Origin: Cryomorphaceae bacterium | GTDB taxonomy: Bacteria; Bacteroidota; Bacteroidia; Flavobacteriales; Schleiferiaceae | Length of the DNA stretch: 41,688 bases | NCBI GenBank assembly: GCA_007116495.1 | Contig: SKIJ01000122.1 | Coordinates: forward strand, 1 to 41,688 | Direction of reading: 5' to 3' | Part shown: positions 1 to 9,601 of the stretch, piece after piece | Position numbering within the stretch: position 1 is the stretch's first letter | How the letters are laid out: each line of letters begins with the position of its first letter | Translations under genes and position numbers: made by a program | The notes under the pieces: generated by a model | Databases searched by the model: none | Seen by the model: the letters and a program-made list of their open reading frames with translations, nothing else | What the model was told of the DNA's origin: nothing

Positions 1-1173
1 AAAGCCATTGCCAATTTGGGACGCAATAGCAGAGGGCATTACTACGAAAAGCGCAACTATGCCGTGTGGGAAAGTACGGAGCCCGGTTCAACGTTTAAAT
101 TGGCATCGTTACTGGCTTTGCTAGAAGATGGAAAGGCCGACACTAACACAATGGTTGATACTAAAAACGGAATATGGCGTGTGTATGGTCAAACCGTACG
201 CGATGCAAATGTCGCTTACGGTCGCGCCGGATACGGAAAAATACCCCTTAGCGAGGTGTTTGCGCGTTCGTCTAACGTTGGGTTTGCGAAACTGGTCAAC
301 GATTTATACGGAGATGATCCCGAACAATTTGTGAATCGACTGTACAAATTTGGTCTTCACAAACCGTTGTCTATGGAAATTAAAGGCGAGGGCAAGCCCT
401 ATATTCCTCATCCCGACGACGCAAAGTGGTCGGGCATTACGCTGCCGTGGATGGCATTTGGTTACGAAACCAGTTTAACACCTCTTCAAATTTTAACACT
501 CTACAACGCAGTTGCCAATGATGGGGTTGTTGTGAAGCCCTTTTTGGTGAAAGAAATACGTGAACACGGCAGGCGCGTACAATCCATTGAGCCTACCATA
601 CTGAATCCCTCATTGTGTTCGGATGAAACGCTTGCAAAGGCAAAAGTGCTGTTGGAGAAGGTTGTGTCGGAAGGAACGGCACGTAACATTCACAACGAAA
701 ATTACCGGATTGCGGGCAAAACCGGTACCTGCCGTTTGGAGTATTGGAAGCAAGATGAGGCGCCTAAATACCAAGCATCCTTTGCCGGTTATTTTCCTGC
801 GGATGCTCCAAAATATTCAGTGGTGGTGGTGGTGAATAGTCCCAATCCCGACATTGGGTATTACGGTAGTAAAGTCGCCGCTCCCGTGGTAAAGCAAATT
901 GCGGATAAACTCTACACGGAAATTCCGGAGTTGATCCAGTCGCCCGAACAGCCGCTTATGCCAGATCATAGCGATTGGGAAAATATTCGTGCAGCTTTAG
1001 ACGGAGGTCAACTGCCAAAATTGGTCGGGCTGCCGGGCTTTCAGGCCATAGCGTTGCTGGAAAATGCCGGTTATCAAATCAGTATTCGCGGTAATGGAAA
1101 TGTTGCCGCACAATACCCTCCAGCCGGAAGCAGAGTCAATAAATCAGCCACCATTCAACTCAATTTGCAATGA
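1..1173 (+). CDS. ftsI: Septal peptidoglycan transpeptidase FtsI (PBP3), C-terminal part, with PASTA domain
   Basis: This is the C-terminal 390 residues of a class B penicillin-binding protein; the frame is open at base 1, so the true start lies upstream. It cross-links septal peptidoglycan on the outer face of the inner membrane, as partner of FtsW. All three transpeptidase motifs are visible: STFK with the acyl-ester serine codon at 88-90, SSN at 268-276, and KTGT with its lysine codon at 718-720. The last 60 or so residues, beginning LPKLVGLPG, read as one PASTA domain, which is usual for Bacteroidota FtsI. The N-terminal membrane helix and pedestal domain are outside the window. The stop codon overlaps the murE start as ATGA. 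An in-frame TTG at 16 is not a credible start because the frame and homology continue to base 1. The family call is secure; only the length is unknown. Confidence 0.95.
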   Translation, partial: KAIANLGRNSRGHYYEKRNYAVWESTEPGSTFKLASLLALLEDGKADTNTMVDTKNGIWRVYGQTVRDANVAYGRAGYGKIPLSEVFARSSNVGFAKLVNDLYGDDPEQFVNRLYKFGLHKPLSMEIKGEGKPYIPHPDDAKWSGITLPWMAFGYETSLTPLQILTLYNAVANDGVVVKPFLVKEIREHGRRVQSIEPTILNPSLCSDETLAKAKVLLEKVVSEGTARNIHNENYRIAGKTGTCRLEYWKQDEAPKYQASFAGYFPADAPKYSVVVVVNSPNPDIGYYGSKVAAPVVKQIADKLYTEIPELIQSPEQPLMPDHSDWENIRAALDGGQLPKLVGLPGFQAIALLENAGYQISIRGNGNVAAQYPPAGSRVNKSATIQLNLQ

Positions 1174-2630
1174 AATCGTTAGCCGACATACTATATCGCA
1201 CTGGAATTACGGAAGTGGCCGGTAATACAATGATTGACATACACGGTATTACGGCCGATTCAAGATTGGTTGGAGACGGGTTTTGTTTTGTTGCCGTTTC
1301 CGGTACGCAGGTCGATGGCCATCAATTCATCGATAAGGCCGTAGACCACGGTGCCGTGGCTGTAGTATGCGAAAAGATGCCTGAGAAACTGCAGCAGGAC
1401 GTTACCTATGTGGTTGTGTCTAATTCAACTAAGGCGCTGGGCATCGCCGCCGGTCATTTTTACGGAAACCCTTCCGAAAAACTAAAACTCATTGCCGTTA
1501 CTGGCACTAACGGAAAAACCACGGTCACTTCGCTGTTGTATCAACTCTTTGAAGACATGGGCTACCCATCTGGTTTGATTTCAACCATTGACGTACGGAT
1601 TAACGGAGAGGTAGTGCCCGCTACGCATACCACCCCTGACCCCGTAAGTCTGCAACGGCACTTGGCGCGTATGGAGAGATCCGGAGTGGAATTTTGTTTT
1701 ATGGAAGCCAGCAGCCATGGCATCGTTCAGGAGCGCATGGCGGGCATTGTTCCCACCGGTGCTGTTTTTACCAATCTGAGTCACGACCATCTCGATTACC
1801 ACAAAACGGTTAAAAATTACATTGCGGCTAAAAAGAAACTATTTGATGACCTGCCATCATCAGCATTTGCGCTTTACAATGCGGATGACCGCAACGGGAA
1901 AATAATGGTGCAAAACACCAAGGCAAAGACGTGGAGTTTTTCGCTCCAACGTCCCGCAGATTACCATGTGAATGTTTTGGAAAACGACATCAATGGGTTG
2001 ATGCTGCGTACCGAGGATACGGAGTTTTTTAGCCCCCTCAACGGCCGGTTTAATGCCAGTAACCTCGCTGCAGTCATTGCGGTTACCCAATTATTAGACA
2101 TTCCACTGCACACGGCTCTTCTCCACGTAAGTAAGCTAAAACCCGCTCGCGGTCGGTTTGAGAAGTTAATGCTTCCCAACGGCTCAACGGCCATTATCGA
2201 CTACGCCCATACCCCCGACGCTTTGGATAAAATACTCAGCAGCATAGCCGAACTCAAAACACCCGACCAACAGCTTACCGTGGTTGTGGGCTGTGGGGGC
2301 AATCGCGACCGCGACAAGCGCCCGGTGATGGGAAACATTGCCGGCAGCATTGCAGAGCGCATCATTTTTACGTCCGATAACCCTCGAAGTGAAGACCCCA
2401 ACGCCATCATCGATGAAATGGAAAACGGGGTGGAAATTGTTCACCGCAAAAAGTGTTTGCGCATTACCGATCGCAAACAGGCCATACTTGCAGCGCTTCA
2501 GCAAAGCAGTGAGGGCGACATCGTACTCATTGCCGGTAAAGGCCACGAAACCTACCAAGAAATTAATGGTGTTCGCCACCCATTCGACGATCGTGAGATT
2601 GTAAACACCTTCATCAAACAATACAACTAA
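1170..2630 (+). CDS. murE: UDP-MurNAc-L-Ala-D-Glu:meso-diaminopimelate ligase MurE
   Basis: A cytoplasmic ATP-dependent Mur ligase that adds the third stem-peptide residue to UDP-MurNAc-dipeptide. At 486 residues it has the normal family length. The ATP-binding P-loop TGTNGKTT is at residues 111-118. The DNPR motif at about 403-406, followed by SEDP, is the signature of ligases that select meso-diaminopimelate rather than lysine, so the wall is predicted to be DAP-type as in other Gram-negative bacteria. The ATG overlaps the ftsI stop as ATGA, indicating translational coupling, and mraY follows after four bases. Nothing in the sequence looks damaged. Confidence 0.97.
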   Translation: MKSLADILYRTGITEVAGNTMIDIHGITADSRLVGDGFCFVAVSGTQVDGHQFIDKAVDHGAVAVVCEKMPEKLQQDVTYVVVSNSTKALGIAAGHFYGNPSEKLKLIAVTGTNGKTTVTSLLYQLFEDMGYPSGLISTIDVRINGEVVPATHTTPDPVSLQRHLARMERSGVEFCFMEASSHGIVQERMAGIVPTGAVFTNLSHDHLDYHKTVKNYIAAKKKLFDDLPSSAFALYNADDRNGKIMVQNTKAKTWSFSLQRPADYHVNVLENDINGLMLRTEDTEFFSPLNGRFNASNLAAVIAVTQLLDIPLHTALLHVSKLKPARGRFEKLMLPNGSTAIIDYAHTPDALDKILSSIAELKTPDQQLTVVVGCGGNRDRDKRPVMGNIAGSIAERIIFTSDNPRSEDPNAIIDEMENGVEIVHRKKCLRITDRKQAILAALQQSSEGDIVLIAGKGHETYQEINGVRHPFDDREIVNTFIKQYN

Positions 2631-2634
2631 GCCC

Positions 2635-3867
2635 ATGCTGTATTATCTATTTGAATTCCTTGACACAGAATACCAGCTCTCCGGAGCAGGTGTATTTAAG
2701 TACATTACGTTTAGGACCTCGATGGCGGTAATCACCTCCTTGCTCATCTCACTGGTGTTTGGTAAGCGCATCATAAATTTTATTCGCGCCAAGCAGGTCG
2801 GTGAAGAGGTGCGCAATCTTGGTCTTCAGGGTGAAACGCAAAAATCGGGAACACCGACTATGGGTGGGCTCATCATCTTGGGATCCATCATCATTCCTAC
2901 GTTGCTGTTTGCCCAGCTCGATAATATTTACATCATTCTCTTGCTCATTACGACGGTTTGGACGGGGTTGATCGGGTTTTTAGACGATTACATCAAGGTG
3001 TTTAAAAAGGACAAAGAAGGGCTAAAGGGAAAATTTAAAGTGATTGGTCAGGTAGGACTTGGCGCAATAGTGGGAAGCATGCTTTACTTTCACCCAGATG
3101 TCACCATACGCCAAAAAGCAGAGGTGAGCGATCGAATGGAAGTGGCGCAAAACACGCAGCGCTTACCAGCATTTTCCGATGAGGAAAAATCAACCAAAAC
3201 CACCATTCCGTTTGTCAAAAACAACGAGCTCGATTACAGTGCGCCGTTGCGTTGGATCAATCCGTCATGGGGGCATTTGGGATGGCTGATATTCATTCCT
3301 TTGGTCATTTTTGTGGTGACAGCGGTGTCGAATGGCGCCAATCTCACTGATGGACTGGATGGGTTGGCAACGGGGGTGTCGGCCATTAGTGCCATCACGT
3401 TGGGGATATTTGCTTACGTTTCAGGATCGGTCATTTTTGCTGATTATCTCAACATCATGTACATACCGCGATCGGGAGAAATTACGGTGTTTGTAGGTGC
3501 TATGGTTGGAGCTTGTGTGGGCTTTTTGTGGTACAACGCGTATCCGGCACAAGTTTTTATGGGCGATACTGGCAGTTTGGCGCTTGGTGGAATCATTGCG
3601 GTATTGGCATTGGCTACGCGAAAAGAGCTTCTCATCCCCATTTTGTGTGGTGTCTTTTTGGTTGAAAATTTATCGGTCATTTTACAAGTCTCTTATTTTA
3701 AATACACCAAGAAAAAGTACGGTGAAGGTCGGCGGGTTTTTCTCATGGCACCGCTACACCATCACTATCAGAAAAAAGGCTATCACGAAGCCAAGATTGT
3801 TACCCGCATGTGGATTGTTGCCATCATGCTGGCCATACTAACCTTTGTAACGCTTAAACTACGTTGA
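2635..3867 (+). CDS. mraY: Phospho-N-acetylmuramoyl-pentapeptide transferase MraY
   Basis: An integral membrane enzyme that transfers phospho-MurNAc-pentapeptide to undecaprenyl phosphate, making lipid I. The catalytic landmarks are present: the DD pair at residues 117-118 in [16 protein letters not shown] at 236-244, and HHHY at 375-378. At 410 residues it is longer than the E. coli enzyme (360). The extra length is mainly a hydrophilic stretch at roughly 155-205 between membrane segments, which is a usual feature of Bacteroidota MraY. It starts four bases after murE, and its TGA stop overlaps the TTG start of murD. Confidence 0.97.
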   Translation: MLYYLFEFLDTEYQLSGAGVFKYITFRTSMAVITSLLISLVFGKRIINFIRAKQVGEEVRNLGLQGETQKSGTPTMGGLIILGSIIIPTLLFAQLDNIYIILLLITTVWTGLIGFLDDYIKVFKKDKEGLKGKFKVIGQVGLGAIVGSMLYFHPDVTIRQKAEVSDRMEVAQNTQRLPAFSDEEKSTKTTIPFVKNNELDYSAPLRWINPSWGHLGWLIFIPLVIFVVTAVSNGANLTDGLDGLATGVSAISAITLGIFAYVSGSVIFADYLNIMYIPRSGEITVFVGAMVGACVGFLWYNAYPAQVFMGDTGSLALGGIIAVLALATRKELLIPILCGVFLVENLSVILQVSYFKYTKKKYGEGRRVFLMAPLHHHYQKKGYHEAKIVTRMWIVAIMLAILTFVTLKLR

Positions 3868-5207
3868 TTCCAAACTGGAAACATATCGCCATCTTGGGTG
3901 CCGGTGAAAGCGGCGTGGGAGCTGCATTACTCGCGCAAAAACATCAAATGCAGGTATATCTCTCGGATGCCGGTGTGGTAAACGACCGGTATGCCCGTGA
4001 GTTGAACGATGCCGTCATTGAGTTTCAAAGTGGTGGGCACGACGAAGCACGCATTTTAAGTGCCGACGTGGTGGTAAAAAGCCCGGGAATACCCAATCAC
4101 CTTCCACTGATAAAGAAGATTGAAGCGTCAGGGGTTTCCTTGGTGTCCGAAATTGAATTTGCATCCCGCTTCACCGATGCACACGTCGTAGCCATTACCG
4201 GTAGCAACGGGAAAACCACCACTACGGCTCTCACCGGACACCTTCTTAAACAAGGCGGCATCAACGTACAAGTGGGTGGTAATATCGGAAAGAGTTTTGC
4301 CAGACTATTGGCTCAAGAGCCGCTTGCCGAGGTTTATGTATTGGAAATAAGCAGCTTTCAATGCGATCACCTCATTGCGTTTAAACCGCGCATTGCCATC
4401 ATTACCAATTTTAGTCCCGATCACTTAGACCGCTACAACAATCGCATGGAAGCGTACGTCGCGGCAAAATTTTCACTGTTGAAAAATATGGATGAAAACG
4501 ACATTTTCATCTACAATACCGAAGACGAATGGACGCAACGCATGCGTCAGTCACTCAAAATAAACTGCCGCTCATACGGGTTTGGCGTGTACCCCGCAGA
4601 ACAATCTCACGCCTGGATAGACGAACACCAAAACCTCATCATAAACAACGAGACCATAATGAAAACTCAAGACCTTGCCCTCAAGGGCCAACACAACGCA
4701 CGCAACAGCATGGCTTCTTCAATGGCTGCCCAACTGCTGCAGGTGCGCAAGGAAAGCATTCGCGAATCACTCACCAATTTCGACGCCATCGAACACCGGT
4801 TGGAGTCGTTGGGATCCATTCGTGGCGTTACGTTCATCAACGACTCCAAGGCCACTAACGTCAATGCTACTTGGTACGCACTGGAAAGTGTCAGCAAACC
4901 GGTAATATGGATTGCCGGTGGTGTGGATAAAGGGAACGATTATACCGAATTGATGGATTTGGTGGAGCACAAGGTGAAAGCCATCGTTTGCTTGGGTGAA
5001 AACAATCAAAAACTCTTGGATGAGTTTACCGGTCACGTCAAGGTGATAACCGAAACGCGTTCCATGGAAAAGGCAGTGAAAATGGCCTTTTCATTGGCCG
5101 ACAAAAACGACACCGTGCTATTGTCTCCGTGCTGTGCCAGTTTCGACTTGTTTGATAATTACGAAGACCGCGGAGAACAGTTTAAATACTGGGTACGCCA
5201 ATTATAA
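3864..5207 (+). CDS. murD: UDP-MurNAc-L-Ala:D-glutamate ligase MurD (TTG start)
   Basis: A cytoplasmic Mur ligase that adds D-glutamate to UDP-MurNAc-L-alanine. Its 447 residues match the family. The N-terminal nucleotide-fold sequence [11 protein letters not shown] is at about residues 8-18, and the ATP loop GSNGKTTTT begins at residue 113. The start was placed at TTG 3864 because it overlaps the mraY stop as TTGA, the same four-base coupling used elsewhere in this operon, and because the usual MurD N-terminus begins within ten residues of it. No ATG lies near enough to replace it without losing the first beta strand. It ends nine bases before ftsW. Confidence 0.95.
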   Translation: MIPNWKHIAILGAGESGVGAALLAQKHQMQVYLSDAGVVNDRYARELNDAVIEFQSGGHDEARILSADVVVKSPGIPNHLPLIKKIEASGVSLVSEIEFASRFTDAHVVAITGSNGKTTTTALTGHLLKQGGINVQVGGNIGKSFARLLAQEPLAEVYVLEISSFQCDHLIAFKPRIAIITNFSPDHLDRYNNRMEAYVAAKFSLLKNMDENDIFIYNTEDEWTQRMRQSLKINCRSYGFGVYPAEQSHAWIDEHQNLIINNETIMKTQDLALKGQHNARNSMASSMAAQLLQVRKESIRESLTNFDAIEHRLESLGSIRGVTFINDSKATNVNATWYALESVSKPVIWIAGGVDKGNDYTELMDLVEHKVKAIVCLGENNQKLLDEFTGHVKVITETRSMEKAVKMAFSLADKNDTVLLSPCCASFDLFDNYEDRGEQFKYWVRQL

Positions 5208-5216
5208 CACATTGAC

Positions 5217-6416
5217 ATGTCCAACAGTAAAATCAACATAGAAGGCGACAAAGGCATTTGGGGTATATTGCTGATCATCATGCTGGGGTCATTCCTTAGC
5301 GTGTACAGTGCCAGTGCTAACTTGGCATTTGTATACGGCAAGGTGTCTGTTGGGCAAATACTCAGTAAGCACGCCATGTTTTTGCTGGTTGGTTTGGGCT
5401 TGATTTACGTCATTCACCGGGTGCCTCACAAGTATTTTGGTCCCATATCGGTAATGGGGGTTGTGATATCCATCATCTTGCTCATTTTCACGTTGCGTTC
5501 CGGACAGCAAATCGACGGAGCCAATGCAAGTCGATGGCTGCGCGTTCCCTTTTTGGGCATCAGTTTGCAAACCTCGGCTTTTGCCGGTTTTGTGCTTTTG
5601 CTATACATCGCACGTACGCTTAGTAAGCGTCACGCCCATGAGTGGACACTCAAAAACAGTTGGGTCATTTATGTGCCCATGGGGTTGGTACTGCTGTTGA
5701 TTTTTCCGGCCAATTTTTCCACGGCGGCCTTGTTGTTTTTTTCCTGTGCGCTCGTCTTGTTCGTCGGTAAATATCCGCTTAAGTTCATTGGTGTGATGTC
5801 TGGCGGAGGTGTTGTTCTAGCGGGTTTATTTGTTCTCACCGTCACGATGATGCCAAACATGAGCCACCGAGTGGACACTTGGAAATCGAGGATCAGCAGT
5901 TTTTCCTCTGCAGAAGGTACCGACAATTATCAAGTCAATAAGGCCAAAATGGCCATCAGCAACGGAGGTGTTCTTGGCCAAGGCCCCGGTAAAAGCGTAC
6001 AAAAAAACTTCCTCCCCCAATCAACCTCTGATTTTATATACGCCATCATTGTGGAAGAATACGGGTTGGTTGGTGGATTTACCGTAATCGTTCTTTACCT
6101 CATGTTGTGGATACGCATTGTGCGGATTGCCCAACGGGCAACATCCTATTTCGGGAGTTTGGCTGCCTTTGCAGCCGGTTTTGCACTGGTGTTTCAGGCC
6201 TTCGTTAACATGTCTGTTGCGGTAAATATTTTCCCGGTTACCGGACAAACCCTCCCGTTGCTCTCCGCCGGAGGATCGAGTATCTGGGTGAGCTGTATGG
6301 CTTTGGGGGTCATTCTCAGTATATCGCGAGATACGAAACAAGCCAATTCCGAATCAAATCCCGACGCAAGCGCGTCGGCAAGCGACGACCAACCCTTAAC
6401 ACCCGTTGCCTCATGA
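5217..6416 (+). CDS. ftsW: Septal peptidoglycan polymerase FtsW (SEDS family)
   Basis: A polytopic membrane SEDS glycosyltransferase that polymerises lipid II at the septum together with FtsI. The protein has 399 residues with about ten hydrophobic segments. Family landmarks include the conserved region around DNYQVNKAKMAISNGGVLGQGPG, shortened here as QVNKAKMAIS and GGVLGQGPGKS, and the C-terminal segment PVTGQTLPLLSAGGSS. The polar tail after the last membrane segment (SNPDASASASDD) is low-complexity and probably cytoplasmic. The stop overlaps the murG start as ATGA. RodA is the nearest alternative, but the position between murD and murG favours FtsW. Confidence 0.95.
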   Translation: MSNSKINIEGDKGIWGILLIIMLGSFLSVYSASANLAFVYGKVSVGQILSKHAMFLLVGLGLIYVIHRVPHKYFGPISVMGVVISIILLIFTLRSGQQIDGANASRWLRVPFLGISLQTSAFAGFVLLLYIARTLSKRHAHEWTLKNSWVIYVPMGLVLLLIFPANFSTAALLFFSCALVLFVGKYPLKFIGVMSGGGVVLAGLFVLTVTMMPNMSHRVDTWKSRISSFSSAEGTDNYQVNKAKMAISNGGVLGQGPGKSVQKNFLPQSTSDFIYAIIVEEYGLVGGFTVIVLYLMLWIRIVRIAQRATSYFGSLAAFAAGFALVFQAFVNMSVAVNIFPVTGQTLPLLSAGGSSIWVSCMALGVILSISRDTKQANSESNPDASASASDDQPLTPVAS

Positions 6417-7504
6417 CTCAGCAGAATGTCATCGTAAGCGGCGGAGGAACGGGCGGACATATTTTTCCCGCCATCGCCATCGCCGACGCACTAAAAGCCA
6501 AACGGCCGGGTGTGTCCATTTCCTTTGTCGGGGCTTCCGATCGCATGGAAATGCAACGTGTACCCGCTGCGGGGTATCCCATTACGGGTCTTTGGATCAG
6601 TGGAATTCAACGGCGATTGACCGTTAAAAATTTGCTCTTTCCCTTTAAGCTCATCAGCAGCTTGTGGAAGGCGCACCGCATTGTGCGAAAAAAGAAACCG
6701 GCGGTGGTTATTGGTACGGGCGGTTTTGCCAGTGGTCCGTTGCTCTACGCGGCCTCTCGCTTGGGTATCCCCACCGTAATACAGGAGCAAAACTCATTTC
6801 CGGGCATCACTAATAAATTGTTGGCAAAGAGAGCATCCGTGATTTGTGTTGCTTTTGAAGGTCTGGAACGCTGGTTTCCTAAAGACAAAATTGTGTTGAC
6901 CGGCAATCCCATACGTTCCGGCTTGTTGGCTGATAACATATCTAAGGCCAGTGCTTGCAAACACTTTGGACTCCGGCCGGATAAGCCCGTGTTGTTTGTT
7001 ACTGGTGGAAGTTTGGGCGCTGCTTCCATCAATCGCGCCACCCGTGATTGGTTATCGGAAAACAAAACGAATGTACAGTTGATTTGGCAAACGGGGGGGC
7101 AACACGCTGATGAATTTGTGGCACCTCATCAAGGTAAAGACGGCGTATGGGTAAATGCCTTTATTGACGATATGGATTTGGCCTACGCCGCAGCGGATGT
7201 TGTGGTGGCGCGAGCAGGTGCAAGTACATTGTCTGAGCTATGTGCGCTTGGCAAAGCCACGATTCTAATTCCCTCTCCCTGGGTGGCTGAAGACCATCAA
7301 CGTAAAAATGCCGCGAGCTTGGTGGAACGTGGCGCTGCCGTAGTGGTAGACGAAACGGAATTGGAAACATTTACCTCCGAAGTTAACACCCTTTTCACCG
7401 ACGACGAAAAGCGCGTTGCTTTGGCGCGCAACGCAAAGTCATTGGGTAAGCCCAATGCCACCCAAACCATAGTTGAACACATCTTACCCTTTTTAGACCG
7501 ATGA
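6413..7504 (+). CDS. murG: Lipid II synthase MurG (UDP-GlcNAc transferase)
   Basis: A peripheral inner-membrane glycosyltransferase that adds GlcNAc to lipid I to form lipid II. Its 363 residues match the family. The N-terminal glycine-rich motif GGGTGGH is at residues 10-16, the second glycine-rich loop appears as VTGGSLGA, and the C-terminal UDP-GlcNAc site shows ARAGASTLSEL. Four-base ATGA overlaps with both ftsW and murC mark tight translational coupling. Confidence 0.97.
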   Translation: MTQQNVIVSGGGTGGHIFPAIAIADALKAKRPGVSISFVGASDRMEMQRVPAAGYPITGLWISGIQRRLTVKNLLFPFKLISSLWKAHRIVRKKKPAVVIGTGGFASGPLLYAASRLGIPTVIQEQNSFPGITNKLLAKRASVICVAFEGLERWFPKDKIVLTGNPIRSGLLADNISKASACKHFGLRPDKPVLFVTGGSLGAASINRATRDWLSENKTNVQLIWQTGGQHADEFVAPHQGKDGVWVNAFIDDMDLAYAAADVVVARAGASTLSELCALGKATILIPSPWVAEDHQRKNAASLVERGAAVVVDETELETFTSEVNTLFTDDEKRVALARNAKSLGKPNATQTIVEHILPFLDR

Positions 7505-8862
7505 ACTCGTTTCCCAAGCACATATTTTTTCTCGGCATCGGAGGCATTGGTATGAGTGCCCTGGCGCGTTTTTTTATCGACAAAGGACATCGGGTTTACG
7601 GCTACGATCGTACGGAAACCGATTTGTGTCGACAGCTCATCGATGAAGGGGCAACGATTATTTATAGTGAAACCGATTTGCCGGCATTGTGGCAATCCTC
7701 ATTTTTTGGTGATGCAATGGTGGTGCGTACTCCGGCAGTTCGGGAAGATAACCCCATTTTATTGACGCTGCGAGATCAGGGCTATCCCGTTTTAAAACGC
7801 TCGGAGGTTTTAGGGCGTATCACGGCAAACATGCATTGTTTGGCAGTAGCCGGTACGCACGGTAAAACCACCACGTCCGCCATTTTGGCTCACTTGTTCC
7901 ACCACAGCAAACGAAAGGTATTTGCCTTTTTGGGAGGCGTGGCAACAAATTACAATACCAATTACCTCAAAGGAGAAGAGCATCTGGTAGTGGTAGAGGC
8001 TGACGAATACGATCGCTCATTCCTCAACTTGGTGCCCAATAATGCCATCATTACCAATACCGACAGCGATCACTTGGACATATACGACAGTCCTGAAAAG
8101 ATGCTCAAAGTCTTTGAAGAATTTGCGGCAATGGCGCGCGTAAATGGTCGTCTCTTAGTGCGCCACGGCATCCCCATTCCCAGTGATTATACCTACAGTG
8201 TAGACTGCGAAGAAGCCACATTTTTTGCCAATAACATTCATGTTGTTGATGGGGTATATCGCTTTGATATTGTACACGAACGGATAATCATACAGGGTAT
8301 AGAACTCGCTCTACCCGGACGTCACAACGTGGAGAATGCCTTGGGAGCGGCCGCGCTGGCCTTTATGAATGGAGTGTCTCCCGGAGATATACGAGCAGGG
8401 CTGAACAGCTTTCGCGGTGTACACCGCCGATTTGCGTGGCATTTGCGCACCAATAACCATGCACTTATTGACGATTACGCGCATCACCCCACTGAACTTA
8501 AGGCGCTTATTTCTACCGTACGAGCGCTGTACCCCCATCACCGCATAGCGGTATTGTTTCAACCGCACTTGTACAGTAGAACCCGTGACTTTGCCGACGA
8601 CTTTGCCGAGGCATTAGACGCCGTGGACTGTCCCGCTCTGTTGCCCGTTTACCCTGCACGAGAGACCCCGGATTGTGGCATTGACAGTGATGCACTACTG
8701 CAACGCATGCGCAACCAAAATGCCGAAAGCATCAAGCCGGAAGACGTACATGAATGGCTCAAGAATGCATCCCCCGACGTTGTTGTTACCGCCGGAGCCG
8801 GCAACATCGATCAACATTTAACCGTGGCGCTGACGTACTTGCAAAATAAAATGACATCATGA
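7501..8862 (+). CDS. murC: UDP-N-acetylmuramate:L-alanine ligase MurC
   Basis: A cytoplasmic Mur ligase that adds the first stem-peptide residue, L-alanine, to UDP-MurNAc. The protein has 453 residues. The N-terminal fold begins FLGIGGIGMSALA, the ATP-binding loop GTHGKTTT starts at residue 118, and the central-domain signature EADEYDRSFL is present. In this gene order the first ligase of the pathway is encoded after MurE, MurD and MurG, as is usual in this phylum. It overlaps murG and ftsQ by ATGA at both ends. Mpl, the recycling ligase, is a relative, but context and length favour MurC. Confidence 0.96.
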   Translation: MNSFPKHIFFLGIGGIGMSALARFFIDKGHRVYGYDRTETDLCRQLIDEGATIIYSETDLPALWQSSFFGDAMVVRTPAVREDNPILLTLRDQGYPVLKRSEVLGRITANMHCLAVAGTHGKTTTSAILAHLFHHSKRKVFAFLGGVATNYNTNYLKGEEHLVVVEADEYDRSFLNLVPNNAIITNTDSDHLDIYDSPEKMLKVFEEFAAMARVNGRLLVRHGIPIPSDYTYSVDCEEATFFANNIHVVDGVYRFDIVHERIIIQGIELALPGRHNVENALGAAALAFMNGVSPGDIRAGLNSFRGVHRRFAWHLRTNNHALIDDYAHHPTELKALISTVRALYPHHRIAVLFQPHLYSRTRDFADDFAEALDAVDCPALLPVYPARETPDCGIDSDALLQRMRNQNAESIKPEDVHEWLKNASPDVVVTAGAGNIDQHLTVALTYLQNKMTS

Positions 8863-9590
8863 GCAAAAAACGTCTTCTTTTGGAAATAATGGTGGGTGTG
8901 CTTTTGTTTGTCGCCCTGGTTGCCAATGGAGTATATGCATTGTCTCAATATCGCACACAAGAGATAAGCGACATGTCCATATACATTGAAAACAGCCAAC
9001 ACGCTCATCTATTACACGTCGAAGATATCCGCGAGGTGATGCATTCTTTGAACGGATGTTGTGAGGGCAGTAAACGCGAAGAAATCAACATTTCGATGTT
9101 GGAAGAAAACATTGATGATCACCCATTGGTGTCTAAAAGTGAGGTATTTTCATCCCTTAATGGAGGGCTTTACATTCACACCGGTGTAAAGCGCCCGGTG
9201 GCGAGAGTTCACGACGGGAAATCGTCGTTTTACCTAGACGAAAACGGTGAGATTATGCCGCTCAGTAAGCGTTACAGTCTGCCGGTTTTACTCGTTACCG
9301 GAAGTGTAGATGCTTGGCAAAGAACAACATTGATGAATCTGATACACCACTTGAGCAACGATGATTTTTTCGCCCAACGGATTGCGGGATTGGACATCAA
9401 TGACCGAGGTGAAGCAAAACTATACCCCGCCTCGATGCAGTTTACCATTGTTTTGGGACCGGAGGTAGATGTTTTGGCGCGCATCCACAAACTAGAGGTG
9501 TTTTGGGAAAATGCATTAGATGAAGCCTTAGCCAAACGATTAAAACAAATAGACCTGCGCTTTAATCGACAGGTGGTTTGCCAATTTTAA
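8859..9590 (+). CDS. ftsQ: Cell division protein FtsQ/DivIB
   Basis: A bitopic inner-membrane division protein that links cytoplasmic and periplasmic parts of the divisome. Within 243 residues, a short basic N-terminus (SKKR) precedes one membrane helix at about residues 6-27, then a periplasmic region with a POTRA-like segment at about 48-115 and a beta-rich C-terminal domain. The primary sequence is weakly conserved, so the call rests on topology and on position between murC and ftsA. The ATG overlaps the murC stop as ATGA. Confidence 0.88.
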   Translation: MSKKRLLLEIMVGVLLFVALVANGVYALSQYRTQEISDMSIYIENSQHAHLLHVEDIREVMHSLNGCCEGSKREEINISMLEENIDDHPLVSKSEVFSSLNGGLYIHTGVKRPVARVHDGKSSFYLDENGEIMPLSKRYSLPVLLVTGSVDAWQRTTLMNLIHHLSNDDFFAQRIAGLDINDRGEAKLYPASMQFTIVLGPEVDVLARIHKLEVFWENALDEALAKRLKQIDLRFNRQVVCQF

Positions 9591-9601
9591 ATACAGACGA
9601 T

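Noticed and set aside
2184-2636. 150-residue - strand frame over murE, and a 192-residue one over ftsZ (11444-12022)
   Set aside because: Both are fully antisense to conserved division genes and show no protein family character.
9578-9601. TTG start for ftsA overlapping ftsQ
   Set aside because: ATG 9602 gives a normal FtsA N-terminus; the TTG adds only eight unconserved residues.
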